Source of the DNA: Callaeas wilsoni
Lineage: Eukaryota; Chordata; Aves; Passeriformes; Callaeidae
Direction of reading: 5' to 3'
Length of the DNA: 64,000 nucleotides
Assembly (NCBI GenBank): GCA_013398955.1
Contig: VWPU01019061.1
Location: 1 to 64,000, forward strand
This document shows positions 47,701-62,700 of this stretch, piece after piece. Both the position numbers and the translations under genes were made by a program. The notes under the pieces are model-generated. The model ran no database searches, had not been told where the DNA came from, and saw only the letters and a program-made list of their open reading frames with translations. Numbering within the stretch: the stretch's first letter is position 1; each line of letters starts with the position of its first letter.

Positions 47701-50700
47701 AGCAAAGAGAACTGGCCTCCAGGGAAAACTTGTGTCCAAAGTTAGCCCGGCACCAGGCCAGAGCCTCTGACCTCTTCCAAGACTCCCAGCACACCAAAGC
47801 TGCTCCAGGGTTGAGATCAGATTTATCTGCACACTCTGGAACTGTTTCTGACAGTCTTCACTTTAATACCTCATGCTATTAAAGTAATGACTTGTGCCAG
47901 CAGGGCTGGCTCCACTGTCCCCATGGGAAGGAGGAGCAGGAGCCTGCCAAGCCGAGGGGCAACTGTCAGGGAAGGGCTGAGCTCTGCGTTCACTGACAGC
48001 ACCGCCCTGCTCTGGGCTGGTTCTGACCAGAGCTGGGGCCAGTGGGCAGCACTTCTGTCCAGCTCCACGCAAGGAACTCGCTCCTCTCTTCCTCACAGGG
48101 CTGGACCTCAAACCTGGAGTGAGTTCCCCAGCAGACCAGAAAAACCAGAGGCGTGACACATTCTTGAGCAAATTAGGTAAGGCTTTTTCAATTTCAGCTC
48201 AGAAATGCAAATTCTTGCTTTAATAAGTTTGAGTCTGCACTGGTTTTCACCAGGGGATCCCAGAGAGCTCTACAAGTGCATAGGTCCCTGCTCTCCCAGG
48301 AAGGGCACATGGAGGCACTGGCACCAGAAAGGGACAAATTAGGCAAAAAACAGCAAAGGTGGCCATACCTGCAGAGGGTTGGTGTAGCTCTGGCATATCT
48401 GTGACAGACAGATCTACTCTGACCAAGCCACTGAGCTCCCTGAATGCTCCCAGGTCACTCTGATTCACCTGACCTATTTCTGCATGAGCAGTCACATACT
48501 ACAGCAGCTCCCTCCTTTCATGAGGTACTGTTGAGTCCAAACTACTTTGGATGAAGTCCCTGCATTTGCCACATGGGCCCCACCACTGGGGCCTGGGTTT
48601 AAGTGTCCAATTTTCAGCAATTTCTAACACTGGATTTTGCAGGATATGAGGTGCTTCACAAGTCCTGACACTTCACACAGTGAGCAGGTCCCTGCCCTCC
48701 AGGGACAGGAATTTACCAGGATTCAGCAACATGCAGCAACCAGAGGGATTTTCACTAGGAAATACCACAGAAAGGGACTTTTTCACAGCGCATGTCAACT
48801 GAACTCAGCAAATCACTCAAAGCTTGGAACAATGGCAGATGCCTGTAACGTGGGGCAAACCCTCATCTTCCAAAGTCCTTTCCTTCCAAGCACCAAACAC
48901 TGACTGCAGGGAGAGAGGACAACAGCCTTCAGGCTCCTCTGGCTATGGCACATCCCAGGACTGAGTCTCTGATGTCATTTCAAAACCTACTGCACCTACA
49001 CAATGTCCTGGAAAGCGAGAGCAGAGCCAGCAGCATCCGCTGGTTCCTTGTGCAGATCCTGCTGACATGAGCAATGGGGTAATTTTTACTGGTGCAAAAT
49101 AATTCCACAATAATGCAAAGTAATTCCATTACATGAGTCTGTAAATCAGGCACCCCTCTGCAGCACAGCATTTCTGTCCTACCCTGCCGTTGGCTCTGAG
49201 ACACCACAGGAGGGAAGAAGCCTCACAGATTTCTGAAAACATTGGAAGCTACTTCTGTGGGGACTGAGGGTGCTCAGTGCCTCACAAAGCCAAAGCCCTT
49301 TCACTTCGCCCAGGCCACAGGCAGATGCTCAGAGGAGGAAGATTCCTGCTGTCGGGGCTCACAAGGGACTGAAATGACCTTCCTTGACTCTGGTGCTGGG
49401 TGGGTGGGTAAATTTGGACAACACTGTTGTCCCCTTTCCTATCAAAAAACCGTGATATTTTCAAAGCACTAAGAGATCTGCTTTGCAAGGAAAATTGTGT
49501 AAGAAATGAGGAACCTCTGATTGCAGAAGCAGCTCAGCATTCTGCAAAGGACCATGCCAAAATCCTGGAGCTGCTCAGGATCCTACTCAGCCCTCTAAGA
49601 GACCTTTGCACAGGGATAAACATGAAGTCTCTGTGCAGCAGAGAGAAGATGAGACAAGAACATAGGAGACCCATTTCTCACCTGCCATCCTGCCCTGAGG
49701 AGTGTGTACGCCTCCTGTGGAAAGAAAACAGAAGAGTTTGGAGGAGCAATTTAAGCCAGAAATCCTGCACGGTCCCCAAATCTACCTCCACACCCCATGA
49801 AGGAGATGTTCTACTTAACAGCTGACACTTCTTCCAGCAATAATTAATCCCATCAAAGCTGTGTCTGCTTGCTCCAAGGAGAGATTTAATTAAAAGCGGT
49901 CATTAGCATTCCAAGAGTGCAGGGCAGCCTGCCGGGATCTGCAGCATGGAGAGGAACAGCTGACACCAGTGGGAGCAGGGCAAGAGTGTCCTCACCTGTA
50001 CCTGGGCTGCTCAGAGGTCTCCGAGGGGGATCGCTCGGGAACAGAGAGAGATGTTGACGATAGTGTTGTGGCTATGGAGGCCGTGGTAGCTTCTTCAAAG
50101 GAAGGAGGAGTGCAAGGGAGCAGGTCTGGCCTGCCTGCTGGCCCAGAGCAGGGGCAGGGGAGAGGCAGGAAGAAGAGATGATTAGGTCAAACACCAACAC
50201 TTGACCTACACCAGCCCCGTGCGAGGCTGTTCCATCATGAACCCGCACACCCGCACTGGGACTGGGCACTCAAACCACAGACAGGCAGGAAGTTTAGCTG
50301 GGTCCATGAAAATGACAGCCTCTCCCAAGGCGTCCTCTGGAGAGAGCCAGTCAGCACCACTTCAGTACAACAGGCAGGGAACAGAATGCCAGTGAAGACT
50401 TCTCACTGGTGACCAAAGCTGGATTGAAGGCTTGGATCACCAGCGATAAATATCCAAGTGAATTAAGAGATGAACTGAGTGTCCAGTGCTTTGCACAGGG
50501 AGCAGTCCAACACCCATGCACTGGGGGAGCTTGTCCTCCAGCACTCAGCTGTAAATGCAGCCAGATGGAAGTGAAGGAAAGGCAGCACAGAACCAGCCCA
50601 TTCCTGTTTACCAATGGCAAGGTCCTGCCTGTTATAAGTGCCCAAACACTGTCATTGGAGTGCTGCAGTTCCCAGTCACCACCCCCCCCCACCCCCTTCC

Positions 50701-53700
50701 CCATTTTTTTTAAAGGGAAAATGCGACTTTCTGTTGGCTTTGGGGCATTGACTTAGGGTGCCCTTTGGCAGCAGCTGTCTTGCAGCAGTGATGCAGGCGA
50801 CCATTTTTATTGCAGAACCCCACAGTGCTGCAAAGAAGGGATCTGGTCTCCTTTGATGCAGAGGTGTTGCATCAAGTACCTGCTGGTGCTGCGACAAAAC
50901 AATGTACTCTTACCTTCTTCCCTGTCCTGGTTAGGTTTAGCACCTGCAAAGCACAGCAAGACATGCAATGAAGAGCTATACATGAGGAAAGATCTGCAGT
51001 CGGTGCACAGTGGGGAACTTGATGAGAACAGGGGAGGATCCTAAGGAACTGCTAGGAAAGAGAGGGTAACCACAGAGCCAATACCCTGAGCGGGGCTGTC
51101 ACCTTCATCGTCGAGCGTGGGGTAACTCCTGGCCGCCCGCAGGTCGTACTGGGTGTCATCCTTCTCGGAGGGCAGCTGGCTGGCCGAGAACGCCGCGGTG
51201 GGACCTGCCGTCTTCACGGCCAGCAAGGCACTGCGCCCCTTCTTCGAGGGGGACGACTTCAGAGCTGGGGAGGGAGGGAGACAGAAGGCCAAATTACCAC
51301 CACCAGCTGCTGTCACACCAAAGGCATTTTTCCCTTCACAAGGAGAGGCTCTGCTCTCACACACACCCCTCCTGGATTGAACCCAGGTCAGGTGCAGGGA
51401 CTGGGTAGGAGCCTGAGCAGACCAAGGCAAGCTGTGACAATCTGAGGGCTCTGCAGTTCCCAGTTTTGCTCTTTATCATGCAGTCAGGGAATGTTTTGGG
51501 TTGGAAGGGACCTTAAAACCCATCTCGTTCCACCCCGTCCATGGGCAGGGACATGGGCACTAGAGCAGGTTGCTGCAAGCCCAGTCCAACCTGGCCTTGG
51601 ACACTTCCAGAGATGGGGCAGCCACAGCTGCTCTGGGCACCCTGTGCCAGGGCCTCACCTCTGAGTAAAGAATTTTTTCGTAACTTCTAATCTAACCCTG
51701 CCAACTCAAAGCCACTGCCCTTTGCCTGTCACTATCTGCCTGTATCTGCCTCCTTTTCCTAAGCCCCATTCAAGCACTGGAAGGGGCTCTAAAGTCTCCC
51801 GAGAGCCTTCTCTTCTCCAGGCTGAACACCCCCAGCTCTCTCAGCTGTACCACAGTGGAAAACCCTGCTCAGGCTCCAGCCCAGACTCCTTGTAAGGGCT
51901 GCAGCAGTGAGGTCGAGGTAAAGCCTCATAGCACAGCAGCCCCTGAACTTGGTACTTACAGGAATTCTTTCGAAACACCGTGTTGGTCATGAATTTGAAG
52001 AATCTCTCTGCATAAAAGCTGGGTCTGTGTACTGACACTGTGTCCTACAATGGCAAGAAGCAATTGTTTAATTTTAACATGATCCCTCAAGGCAGAATTT
52101 CTGTAACAACCAACACAGTCTTTTTTATTCCAACATTTAGCACTGACAGAGCCTTAAAATGGAAAGGCTTAACTGAAACACTCTAATTAATGCTATAAAT
52201 AACCCTGAAACGTTGCCTCTGATTGCATTTGATTATATTCTTGCTGTGATTTTATAATGGATTTTGGTGATTTTATTCCTTTGTAGACTTCCTGGACTTT
52301 TTTTAAATGCTGGCCTGACTGCATACATGAAATTTCTTCTGGCTTTGCTGGCTGCCATTCCAAGCACACCTGGATACCTTTGCCTGTGACACAGACACCC
52401 AAATTTAGCCAAGGGTCTCCATACATTTCAAATGTTTTTGTTTAAAATAGTAAAACTGAAGCTCTTTCTGCTTCTGATGTTTGACTGCGCTCCCATGACT
52501 TGGCATCTCCACATTTCCTTTGCCACTTTAAGGGAAGCCAGGAGATGCAAGGCTGAAAAACAGTTTCCACATCCAAGGCTGTTCTTTCAGAAATCCACAC
52601 CTGGCTGCTGCAGGAATGAAGCCAGCAGGGAAAGAGGGAAAGGGATTGCTGGCAGAGAGCTTGCTGAAGTGGAAGCAGCCAGTCACCAAAGAGAACAGCA
52701 CAGGACTCCTGACAGCCCAGGAACACACACACCTGAGTGTGTGCTCCTGGTGTCACGGGAGGAGGAGAGGGACAGACAGGAGCAGGAGAGGAGAGCTGTG
52801 AGCACAACAGCTCAACATGTGAGGAGCTGGACTGAGCAGGGAAACCTGGCTGGGAATAAGTGGCACCACCCTGCTGTGCAGGAATGAGAGGCAAGAACTG
52901 CTCCTTTCATCAGCTGCAGCTGTGCCAGGTCAGGCTCTATAAATAGCCACCAGGTAATCCTGCAAGGCTTGGACAACTGCCTCTGCACAGGCACTCACCC
53001 CATCATGGACAAGGGCCTTCCAGGTGTGTTCTAACTTCTTGATGAACCTAATTCCAAGGAGAAGTGGAGAGAAAAAAAAAGATACAGATTCAGGCATGCA
53101 CTTTGTGTACCAAGCCCCCTTTCATACCCTGTGGGGGAGATCCCAGAGCTGCCCATGTTGCCAGGACTGAGCTTTCTCCAGCATCTCCCTAGCCAGGTCA
53201 GGACTGCCTGGGAACACCACAGCGAAGGAGGAGCTGGGCTGGAAGAGGTGCACCTTCCACCCCTGGAGATATGCTTCCCACACTGAGGTGGGAAACTACT
53301 TTTTTATGAGCAGCTCATCATCCTGGACAAAGGGCTGTGTGTCCCCAGCTGTTCTAAGGACATGATGGAAGCCCATGGACAGCTCTCCTGCCTCCTGGAG
53401 AGGACATCCCCCCTGCTTTCATTTGGTACTAAAAGAGATGTTATCAGCCAGAAAAGACACACTGCCAGGTTACGTACCTGTATGACTGCAGGATATCTAT
53501 GATTCCCACATGCAGCAGGAGACGCTCTCCTTTGCCGTTCACTGCTGGGATCCCTCCCATCCTGCAGGTAAAGCAGAACTTCAGCAGGTGCAGCCTCAGC
53601 CAGAGCACCTGTAACACTCATGCTCTGGGGAAGGGCAACAGCAGAACCACTAAGGGACTCTGGTGTGGTGTCAGACACATCCTAAAACCTGCGTGGTCAC

Positions 53701-56700
53701 TTTGTGCACAATCATGGGAGTCACTGCCTGACCTGGCCTGACCCCAGGTGTCCCAGGGTCACTGCCTGCATGGCCAAACACCACCTGCGTCGTGTGGCAC
53801 AGCTCTGCCTGGGCCAGAAAGCACCATGGAGTCTTTTCCTGGCTACTTTAGTCTGGGGATCAGGTTATTTATCGGGTCAGCGAGAGCCGTCTGCCATTAG
53901 GGCAGTAAACCCTTTAGGATGAGGGTATTCCCAGTGCCGTCCATGCTAATGCCACCCTGCCAAACGTGCAGCAACCATCAGCACCAGTGCACAACCAAAG
54001 TGCAGGAACACCGGACAGGCCACTGCAATTACTGATGCTGCTTGAAGGACTGGAAACACCACGGTATTATCTCAGCTCTCAGGACTGACCCTCCATCAAA
54101 CCCACAGCAGCTGGTTTCAGACAGCAGCAAGCAGTGAACTTCACCATTCCTTGGCCCAAGAGCCTGGGAGCTAGGCAGAACCCCAGACCAAGCACAGCAC
54201 AGGGTTGGGGCAACCCCTGCCTCCAGCTCCAGCAGTGACTCCAGCACCTGGCTACACTGCTGTCTGCTAACTCCACTGGGATGGCCTCAGGGAAATGCCA
54301 GGGATTCCAAAGGCGGGAGTGATGGAGAACTCCAAGCTCCTAGGGACACGCTGATCCCAGCTTCTGCTCCAGTATTTGGGTGCTGAGCTAGAACTGAGCC
54401 AGTGTCTCCTCCCCAGGGCATGGGTGGATGTTGAGAGGCTGTTACACAAGCTGACAACCTACAGCCTGGCCTAAGACGAGAGACTGCTGTGAGGCCAGAG
54501 CCTTACACAACTATTTCCCACCCTGGCTCCTCCCCTTCCCACCACAATGGCAGCACTACCAAAACCCCAGGAGAGCTGCTCCCTTGAACAGTTCCTGTGG
54601 GCCTCATTAAAAATTTCGCACTCCAACCTCCACCTCTGCCCCTCCCAGCAGCACGAGCGAGCCCAGGTTTCACCTACGTGTCGTCCGTGTCGATGGACTC
54701 CCCCCGGGCAGCCCCTCCCTGGATGGACTCCATGGCTGTGGAGTACAGGGCCTTCTGCCCCACAGGACGCTTCTCATCCGACGTGCTGTGGGCTCCCTCT
54801 GACAGCTGCTCCCGCTCGTGCTGGTCTATGTTATGAACCCCAAGCAGGAGGCTGTAGTCCATGATTTTAAAACTTTCCAATACCTACAGGTTAGTATTGA
54901 GTTCGAGAACAAAGACAAAATATCAAGCCAGCAGCAGAAATACAGACCCCGAAGCACGGAATCAAAGCAATCAAAGCAAAGCATCCCATCCACATCCCCA
55001 CTAACCACTCCTTTGACAGAGCCTGAAAGTTTCTGAACCAACAGTCACCTCTAGGCTTGACTGCACAGAGTTTGGCCATCCCACAATCATACCAAAGGCG
55101 TGAAGACTTGCCAACAACACTACTGTATCTGCTACACAGTGACTGGGAAAATGCTCCAGCAGAGCAGCTACAAGTGGAGCAATATGCCAAAGTGTGATGC
55201 TCCAGGCAAAGGAACACAGGCCTCAGTCCTCAGAGACTGCCATGAGATCCAACTCTACTGCTTGGCTTTCAGGGAAAAGGGCAGGAGAAAGGACTGATCC
55301 TACTGTGGGGTCAGCAGATTAGCAAGGTTCTCAATCGGGAATTGCTCTTCCTCATGCTCGAGAGACACAGAGGGTCCTTACCCTGTCCCTGAGCTGCCCC
55401 CTCCTTACCAGACAGTCTCGCTGCAACGTCTTCACCAAAGCACTGAAGGTGTCTGCATCCAACATCAGGCCCTCGGGCATGTCTTGGATGAAGTCCAGAT
55501 CCTTGTACGTAGGGCTGGACTTTTCTTTTTCCTTCTTGGATGCCCGGCGTTTGTAGGTTGAGCCTTTGAGGTCGAATTTCAGGTGCATTTTCACCACTCG
55601 AGGAAGGATGTTGTTCATCACGACCACGCGGATGTTTTTGCCCCCAGACTGCACACAGTACAGTCCATAAAACTTGGGCAGCAGTGTCCGGGGGTTCTGG
55701 TTCAGATTCTGTAGCAAGGGTGGAAAAAAGCATGGACAAAGGTCACTTGAGCAGAAAATTCCTGCTGTGTTCCCCACAAAACACATCAACAGCTGGACTA
55801 GGGATTCTTTGCTGAGAGATTTTCTGAACTTAACAGGAGCTCAGTGTACATATTTGATGAAGTCCTGCATTTCAGTGGCTTTAGGACCTGAAAATACAGG
55901 GACTGAGATGTTCAGCACTCTCTGGGCAAATAACCAAGTCCAGAAATCCCCTGCTTTCCCCAAGTACAGCAGCTAAAAAAGGGAAACCAAACTGGGAGAG
56001 AAATAAACACAATAAGTGGGAACTTCAAGCTTAAAAATAACACTCTCTTTATCTCTCCACAAGTGTCAGAATCAAGAGCCATTCTCCAGCCCAGAATAAA
56101 CCAGGGACAGGGTTATTTATTTAAACAAAACAACATAAATGTTCTCCTCCTGTTGCAGAGTTGCTTTATAAAGCAGTCAACCAGAGAGCACGGATATCCT
56201 GCTCTGCTGTCATCTCCTTTTTTTAGGCAATAGAATGATTAGAAAAGACATGACAGGCAGGATTTGCTTGTTCAGCTTTGGGCACATTTGGGAAGGAAAC
56301 AGAACTACTCTGCACACTGTGGCAGGAAGAACAGACCTGACAGGTTCTGACAGAAAGCAGAAACGTGACTGTATTAAAATTTCATTCCCCTCAGCTCACC
56401 CACCTGGGTACAGCAGTGAGCCCTCTTGGAGAGTGCCAAAAGCAATAGAGGCAGGTAAATGGAAACAGCTTTAAAGTAACTCAGGATGAAACCACCCTGC
56501 TTCCTTTCCCTGACTCCTTTGACATGGGTGGTTTCCCAGGAGCAGCAGAGTGATCAGGGGTAGCACCACAGAACCCACAGACAGTGGAAAGCTACAACAG
56601 GTCACTCAGAACTTTGCATCAGACAGATAAGTTCAGTTTAATTCACTGACTGCAGGGCAGGATTAACAGTGCAACTCCATTTCCACTCAAAACCCCACAC

Positions 56701-59700
56701 TTACTACACGCATTAGGCAACAGGCAGTGCTTCCCAAGACAGCCCATCCTGTCCAGGAATGTGTCACCTGCAAAAGCAAGTGATTCACAGACTGTCAGGA
56801 TGGTTTGGTTTGGAAGGGACTGTAAAGACCATTTGGTTTCAGCCCCTGCCATGGGCAGGGACACCTTCCACTATCCCAGGCTGCTCCAAGCCCCATTCAA
56901 CTAGGCCTGGAACACCCCCAGGGATGGGGCAGCCACAGCTGCTCTGAGCAACCTGTGCCAGGGCCTCGCCACCCTCACACAGAAGAATTTCTTCCTGGCC
57001 TGGCTGTCACTAACACACAGACATCCCATAAACTGCCTCCCTTGGGTAAATTTTCCCCAGTTTATATTGAGCGAGGAAAGGATTTTCACAGAAGCAGTAT
57101 AGGATCACATAAACCCACTGCACCAGACACACAGATGGGGCAGCAGCATCGCTTTGCATCACCTTCTCCTTGGCATCTTCACAACAAACAAATCCCTGGT
57201 CATTCTAACTGAATGTCAAGAGTCCTTGTCCATAAAGCTGGAGCCTCCAGCACAGCTGTGCAGGGAGACCACTTCCTGGTTTTCACACCAAACAGCAGGT
57301 TTAGGTCCAATTTATTTGACCCAATGCAAGTCTCTGGGTCTCAATATTCTGCCTTGCCAGACTGACATGCAAAGCTGGCTGGTACCATGGGGGCCTCCAG
57401 CTTGGAACTGCAGCCAGTGGGAGTCAGGACAACCTCTGCAGTAACACTCAAACAGCAGGAATGGGAGAGATTCAGGGACACCAGTGCTTTCCTCATAAAA
57501 CCAAGGTGGTTGTGTTATTGCCTGGAGAAAAGGAGGCTCAGGGGAGACCTTTTGCTCTCCACAACTCCCTGACAGGTGGGTGCAGCCAGGTGGGGACCAG
57601 GCTCTGCTCTCAAGGAACAAGGGACAGGATGAGAGGAAATAGCCTCAAGTTGTGCCAGCAGAGGTTTAGGTTGGATATTAGGGGAAATTTCTTCATGGAA
57701 AGGGCTGTAAAGGATTAGAACAGGATGTCCAGGGCAGTGGTGGAGTCACCGTCCCTGGAAGCATTCAAACAATGTGTGGCTGTGGCACCTAAGGACAAGG
57801 CTTAGTGGTGACCATGATGGTGCTGAGCTGAAGGTTGGAGCTGAGGATCTTGGTGGCCTTTTCCAGCCTTAAGAGTTTTACGATTCTATGATTGCAATCA
57901 GCAGCCACTCCCAAATCCAAGCTGGGGCAGATGCAGAGTGTCAAGTGAAGAGGAATGAACTAGTTCTTGGAAAAAGACACTCAGAAACACACATCTAGGA
58001 AGCCATTCTGAGACCAGAACATGCTGCCAAACTATGGCACCATTATCTGCCTCATGTTTACCCACAGAATTTGCAAACAATCAGTAGGATTTGTGCTTCT
58101 GGGACTGGCTTCATGACATGCTGTTAATGCTCCCCCTGGCACGGGGACAGGCCACAGGTGACAGGCCACGAGACGCCCAGGTGGAGGACATGCCCTGTGA
58201 GATGCTCTGGACAGAAAAGCTGCCATGACAAACTCTAGCTGGGTCCGAGGTCCTGGGTGATACACACCATGTAGTATCCAGGAAGGAGCTTCTGCAGGAA
58301 TTCAGCTTCCTTGTGCATCACAGTTTTTATGATGAATTCATCGTCGCTGGTGACATAGAAGAGGGAGCCGCTGGCCCCAGGGTTGGACAGCTCGATCAGA
58401 GGCTCGTTACATAACGAATACTGGCGAGAAAAAGAAAAGAAGGTGATGTTTTATCCCCCTTTTATTGAAGATTTGAGTTCTATGCCCTCAAGGGCCTTCC
58501 CCAGCATGTTGTCTCCCTGGGAGATTAAGGGGTATCAAAGCTCAAGTGAGAAATAGTTTCATTATAGGTTAGGTCTGAGCAGCCAAACTGATGGACAATT
58601 TACAATTAGAGACTAAGATTACAGTTCAGAGCATCCCAACTGCTCAGTATCCAACTAATCATCTGCTTTCAGGAACATCCAGCCTTCATAATGACATCTT
58701 ATCTGTTCCCATTGTGCCTGCATGCACGTATCACATTCAGGCTCTTTGAGCACAGCCCAGGACGTGCTGCCGGACACAGAGGATTTCAGGAGACACCACA
58801 GTCTGCTCAGGGAACCACATATCACTGCTGGAGGGAAACACAACGCACTGGCTGTTCTCAGCAGCCTCCCCTGGCCTTGTACTCCCCTGTTCCCTGCAAA
58901 AGCAAGTGCCTGAGTCATAGAATCCCAGAACGGTTTGGGCTGGAAATGACCTTAAAGCCCATCTCCTTCCGTACATGGGCAGGGACATCTTCCACTAGAC
59001 TAGGTTGCCCCAACTCCATCCAACCTGGCTGTATTCTTACAGCCACACCTCACTCCATCAATCCTGCTGAAAACACGTGGCAAGTCTTACCCCAGGTGTG
59101 CAATCAAGAGGGATGAGCCCTGCTCAAGCACAGCAGAGTTCTGCATTGGGACCTGAACTGGGAGAACACATCTGGTCATCAGGATGCAAACAGCAGGTCC
59201 TCAAATAAGGACTTGCCCAGCAGCAGAGGAAAAAAAAAAACAGGAGAAAGCAAAGCAGGCAGATGCACTTTTTAGCTCAGTGCCCACCCAGGTACTGCAG
59301 GGGTCAGATGGGTTCAGGGCAGGATCACTGAGCTGCCCAGTGAGAGGTGAGATGGGGAGAGGGAGGTAGGGCATGGAAGGGAGGTGATCAGAGCAATAAA
59401 TTAAATGCTCATCATTATGTACTGAAAACAGCTTTCAGCTCTGCACAGATTAACAATCCCAGACTTGATCAAGTTAATCATCTCATGCATAATTAAAGGC
59501 ATTTGCTGCTGTGGCAGGCAAGAGACAATCAGGACAAGCAGAAACAACAAATCAGAGCCATGACCTTTGCAACTGAGGCAAACTCCTTGCCTGTCCTCAG
59601 TTCTGAGCACTCCTCCATCAGGCAGCTCTGCCTTGGCTGGCACAGGAGGGAATCACTGTTACCCTCCCACCAGGCACTGGCACAGGTTCGTTTCACTGGC

Positions 59701-62700
59701 AGGTGTTCAGCTGCGATCACCCCCTTCTACAGGTGAAGTCACACAAAAAGGGCAGCTCCAAAAGGGGAGAGTGTGCACTCATGGATGCGTTTCCTTCCCC
59801 AGTTCACATAGAACAGGACGTCACATAAAGGCAAGGGCCCAAATTCAACCACAGTGCACTCGAAGCCCCAACAGCTTGTACTCCAAGGTATTTGAAAACC
59901 AGCCTTTCCAGCTCTGAGGAGCTTTTGAAGCAGAAGAACAAGCTGTGGTTTATTCTGTCTTTGTAAGATGATTAAAATAACTACACTCACATAGCTCTCC
60001 AGTGAGTACATAAGAAAAAATTCCCATCTTTGTCCTTAGAGCCGCAGGGGACATTACGGGGTCGCACCCAGCAGAACACAACTCCTTTGGCTTGTAAACA
60101 CAGTAAGTTATTGTTACCACAAGGACCAGAGAGGGAAGCCCAGTCCAAGGCTTACACAGCTCACACTGTGTGCAGGTCATGGTCTCCCTCCAGTACAGGC
60201 CGGCAGCTGCCGCTCAGCAAACTCAGACTGGGAATCATGGAATGTTTTGGGATGGAAGGGATCTTAAAGCCCATCTCATTCCACTTCTTGCCATGGGCAG
60301 GGACACCTTCCACTAGACTAGGTTGCTCCAAGCCCTGTCTAACCTGTCCTGGAACACTCCCAGGGATGGGACAGCCACAGCTTCTCTGGGCAGCCTGTGC
60401 CAGGGCCTCACCACCCTCATGGTAAAGGTAAATAAAGGAGGAAAAGACAAGAGAAATCTAAAAATATATCCATACCAAATAATCATCTGGACGAATCCCA
60501 AAGAGCTCTCGGAAGTACCGGAAAGCCACTGGGGCATAGGTCTTGAACCTGAAGTCGGCGTAGTGGTGAGCTGGGGTGAGGTTACTGCCTTCGCTGCACA
60601 GAACACACACATGGGCAGGGCCTGTTACCATTCACCAGACATGGACAGTCACACCACAGCTACTGTGTACGTCACATGCACTGAGCCTTGCAAAAAGGCA
60701 TCTTTGGAACAACAACCACCACCTTTTTCTGTGGTAGGAAAACAGGTTTCAAACTATCTGCCAAAATCTATTTCCAGAGAGTAAAGGAACAATCACTTGC
60801 CAAGCAGAATGTATTTACACGGATAACATAGCTTTTATGAGCTTTGTTTATTCACAGTTAGAGAGCTCCCAGAAGGAGTTTCTTTCATCTGAAACATGGT
60901 ATGATTTTGTGGAAGAAATTCTAGATGGACAGGTAGAAAGACAAGCACGCAGGAAGGGTAACAAACTGGACTGCACAGTACTGCATCTTGCACTGTGCTT
61001 CCCTGCAAGCTTCACTGCAGATTCCAACACTTCCCACTGTTCTGTTTGTATATCACAGAGCAGATTTAAAACACTCAGAACATGCAACTCTGATCTACAG
61101 ACAGATGGAAGCTCTCTTGAAAAATCAATGAGAGGAAAAGGAAATAAATAATTCATGCATTCATTCTTTTCCCCTTTTCCTTTACCTTGGGAAAAAAATG
61201 CTCTCCACCACGTAGAAGTCCTGCATCAGGACATCTCTCTCTGGCTTGGAGCTCAGATTGCCCACAGTATACCCAATCCCCAGCTGGATGGCCCCCTTCA
61301 GAGTGGATGAGGTGGTCTGGCAAAAAGAAAAGAGCAGTCAGTGAGCATTTCACAGGAGATAATGACAATAACATCCCCTGCATTACAACACAGTCATGTC
61401 TGTGACTTCTGTGGGGTCATCTCAGGCACCACACATTGCTAACCAAATTTACCCAGCTGCTGAAGAGATGAATTAGGGCTTCAGATTTGCTGTTTGCAGG
61501 ATTGTGCTGTCCAAGGGTGCTGCATAAATATCTCAACCAGATTAGTAACTACTGAGCCATAACTTCTGTCAGCCTGTCACCCACACGTGGGTGCCATCCC
61601 CCACTCCCCAAACCCAGACCTTTTTGTAGGTGGTTTCCCCAGAAGCATCCACACTTCGATGGCCAATCTTCTTTCCTTGGCCTGGCTGTCCTGGCAGTGA
61701 TGGGCCCTGCAAGGAGAGCACAAAGACAGTCAGGGCACAGGCTGAGCTGCCACCAAGCACACACAGAGCAGCACAGCCACTCTCACACGCTGTACTGCAC
61801 ACAGGGATCGTGGTACTGCTGGAGAAAACCCTGCAGAGAGCCAACAGGTGAAACTGAAGCTCTTTGAATTAAACTTCCACCCCTCAAGATGAGTTAGAAT
61901 AGCAACACTCCAGCTGACACCCCCACTGCTCGCTGGCAGAGCCCTCAGCAAAGATGTGGAGCTCGGAAAAGATCCAGCTGCCAAGACTCCCCTGGTGCTT
62001 GACTGTGGTTTCCCACTGATTTAAAACAGTGATGTATTAAATCAAACAACCACAGAGATTTATTCTTAAAATCCCACGCCCTCAGGTGTCACACTGACAC
62101 CTCGGGCTTTGCTAGAGAGATCAGAGCCAGCTGATGGGGACAGCCCAGCCCCACTCACACTGAGATAATCCATTTAAGCAAGATCTCATCTGTTTACAAT
62201 TCCAAGGCTAAGCCCACACAGGGTGAGCCACAGGAATGTCTCTTCCACAAGTTTTGAAGTTTACAGAAATGCTATAGACTGCCAGCACTTCAAGGTGACA
62301 AGAAGCCTGCTCCTGTTCTCTTCTGCTCTCCTACCTCTCAGTCTGCCTGGGCCTTTCTTTGCCAACCCAGGAGGTAGCAGGCTGTGGCTGCTCCTTCAAC
62401 GGCCCAGTGTAACCAGGTGTTGGGAAGTTCCCTGCAGCTCCTTTTGCAGCCCTAGGGACACTCTACTCCACCAGCAACATTCCACCCACTCCCAAGCTCT
62501 CTGCCAGTTGATCCCCACGGATCCCAGAGACCATCAGACAGCTAGAAATGCTGGTGAGACACCAGCACCATCTTGGGGTTTGCTACACTGCAGAACAGCT
62601 TTGGATGTTCCTTTGAGCAGCATGCAGAGAGATCCAAGGTCACTTCCCAAGTGACACTGTTCTATCCCTGTCCCTCTTGAGTGCTGCACAGACCCAGCTC

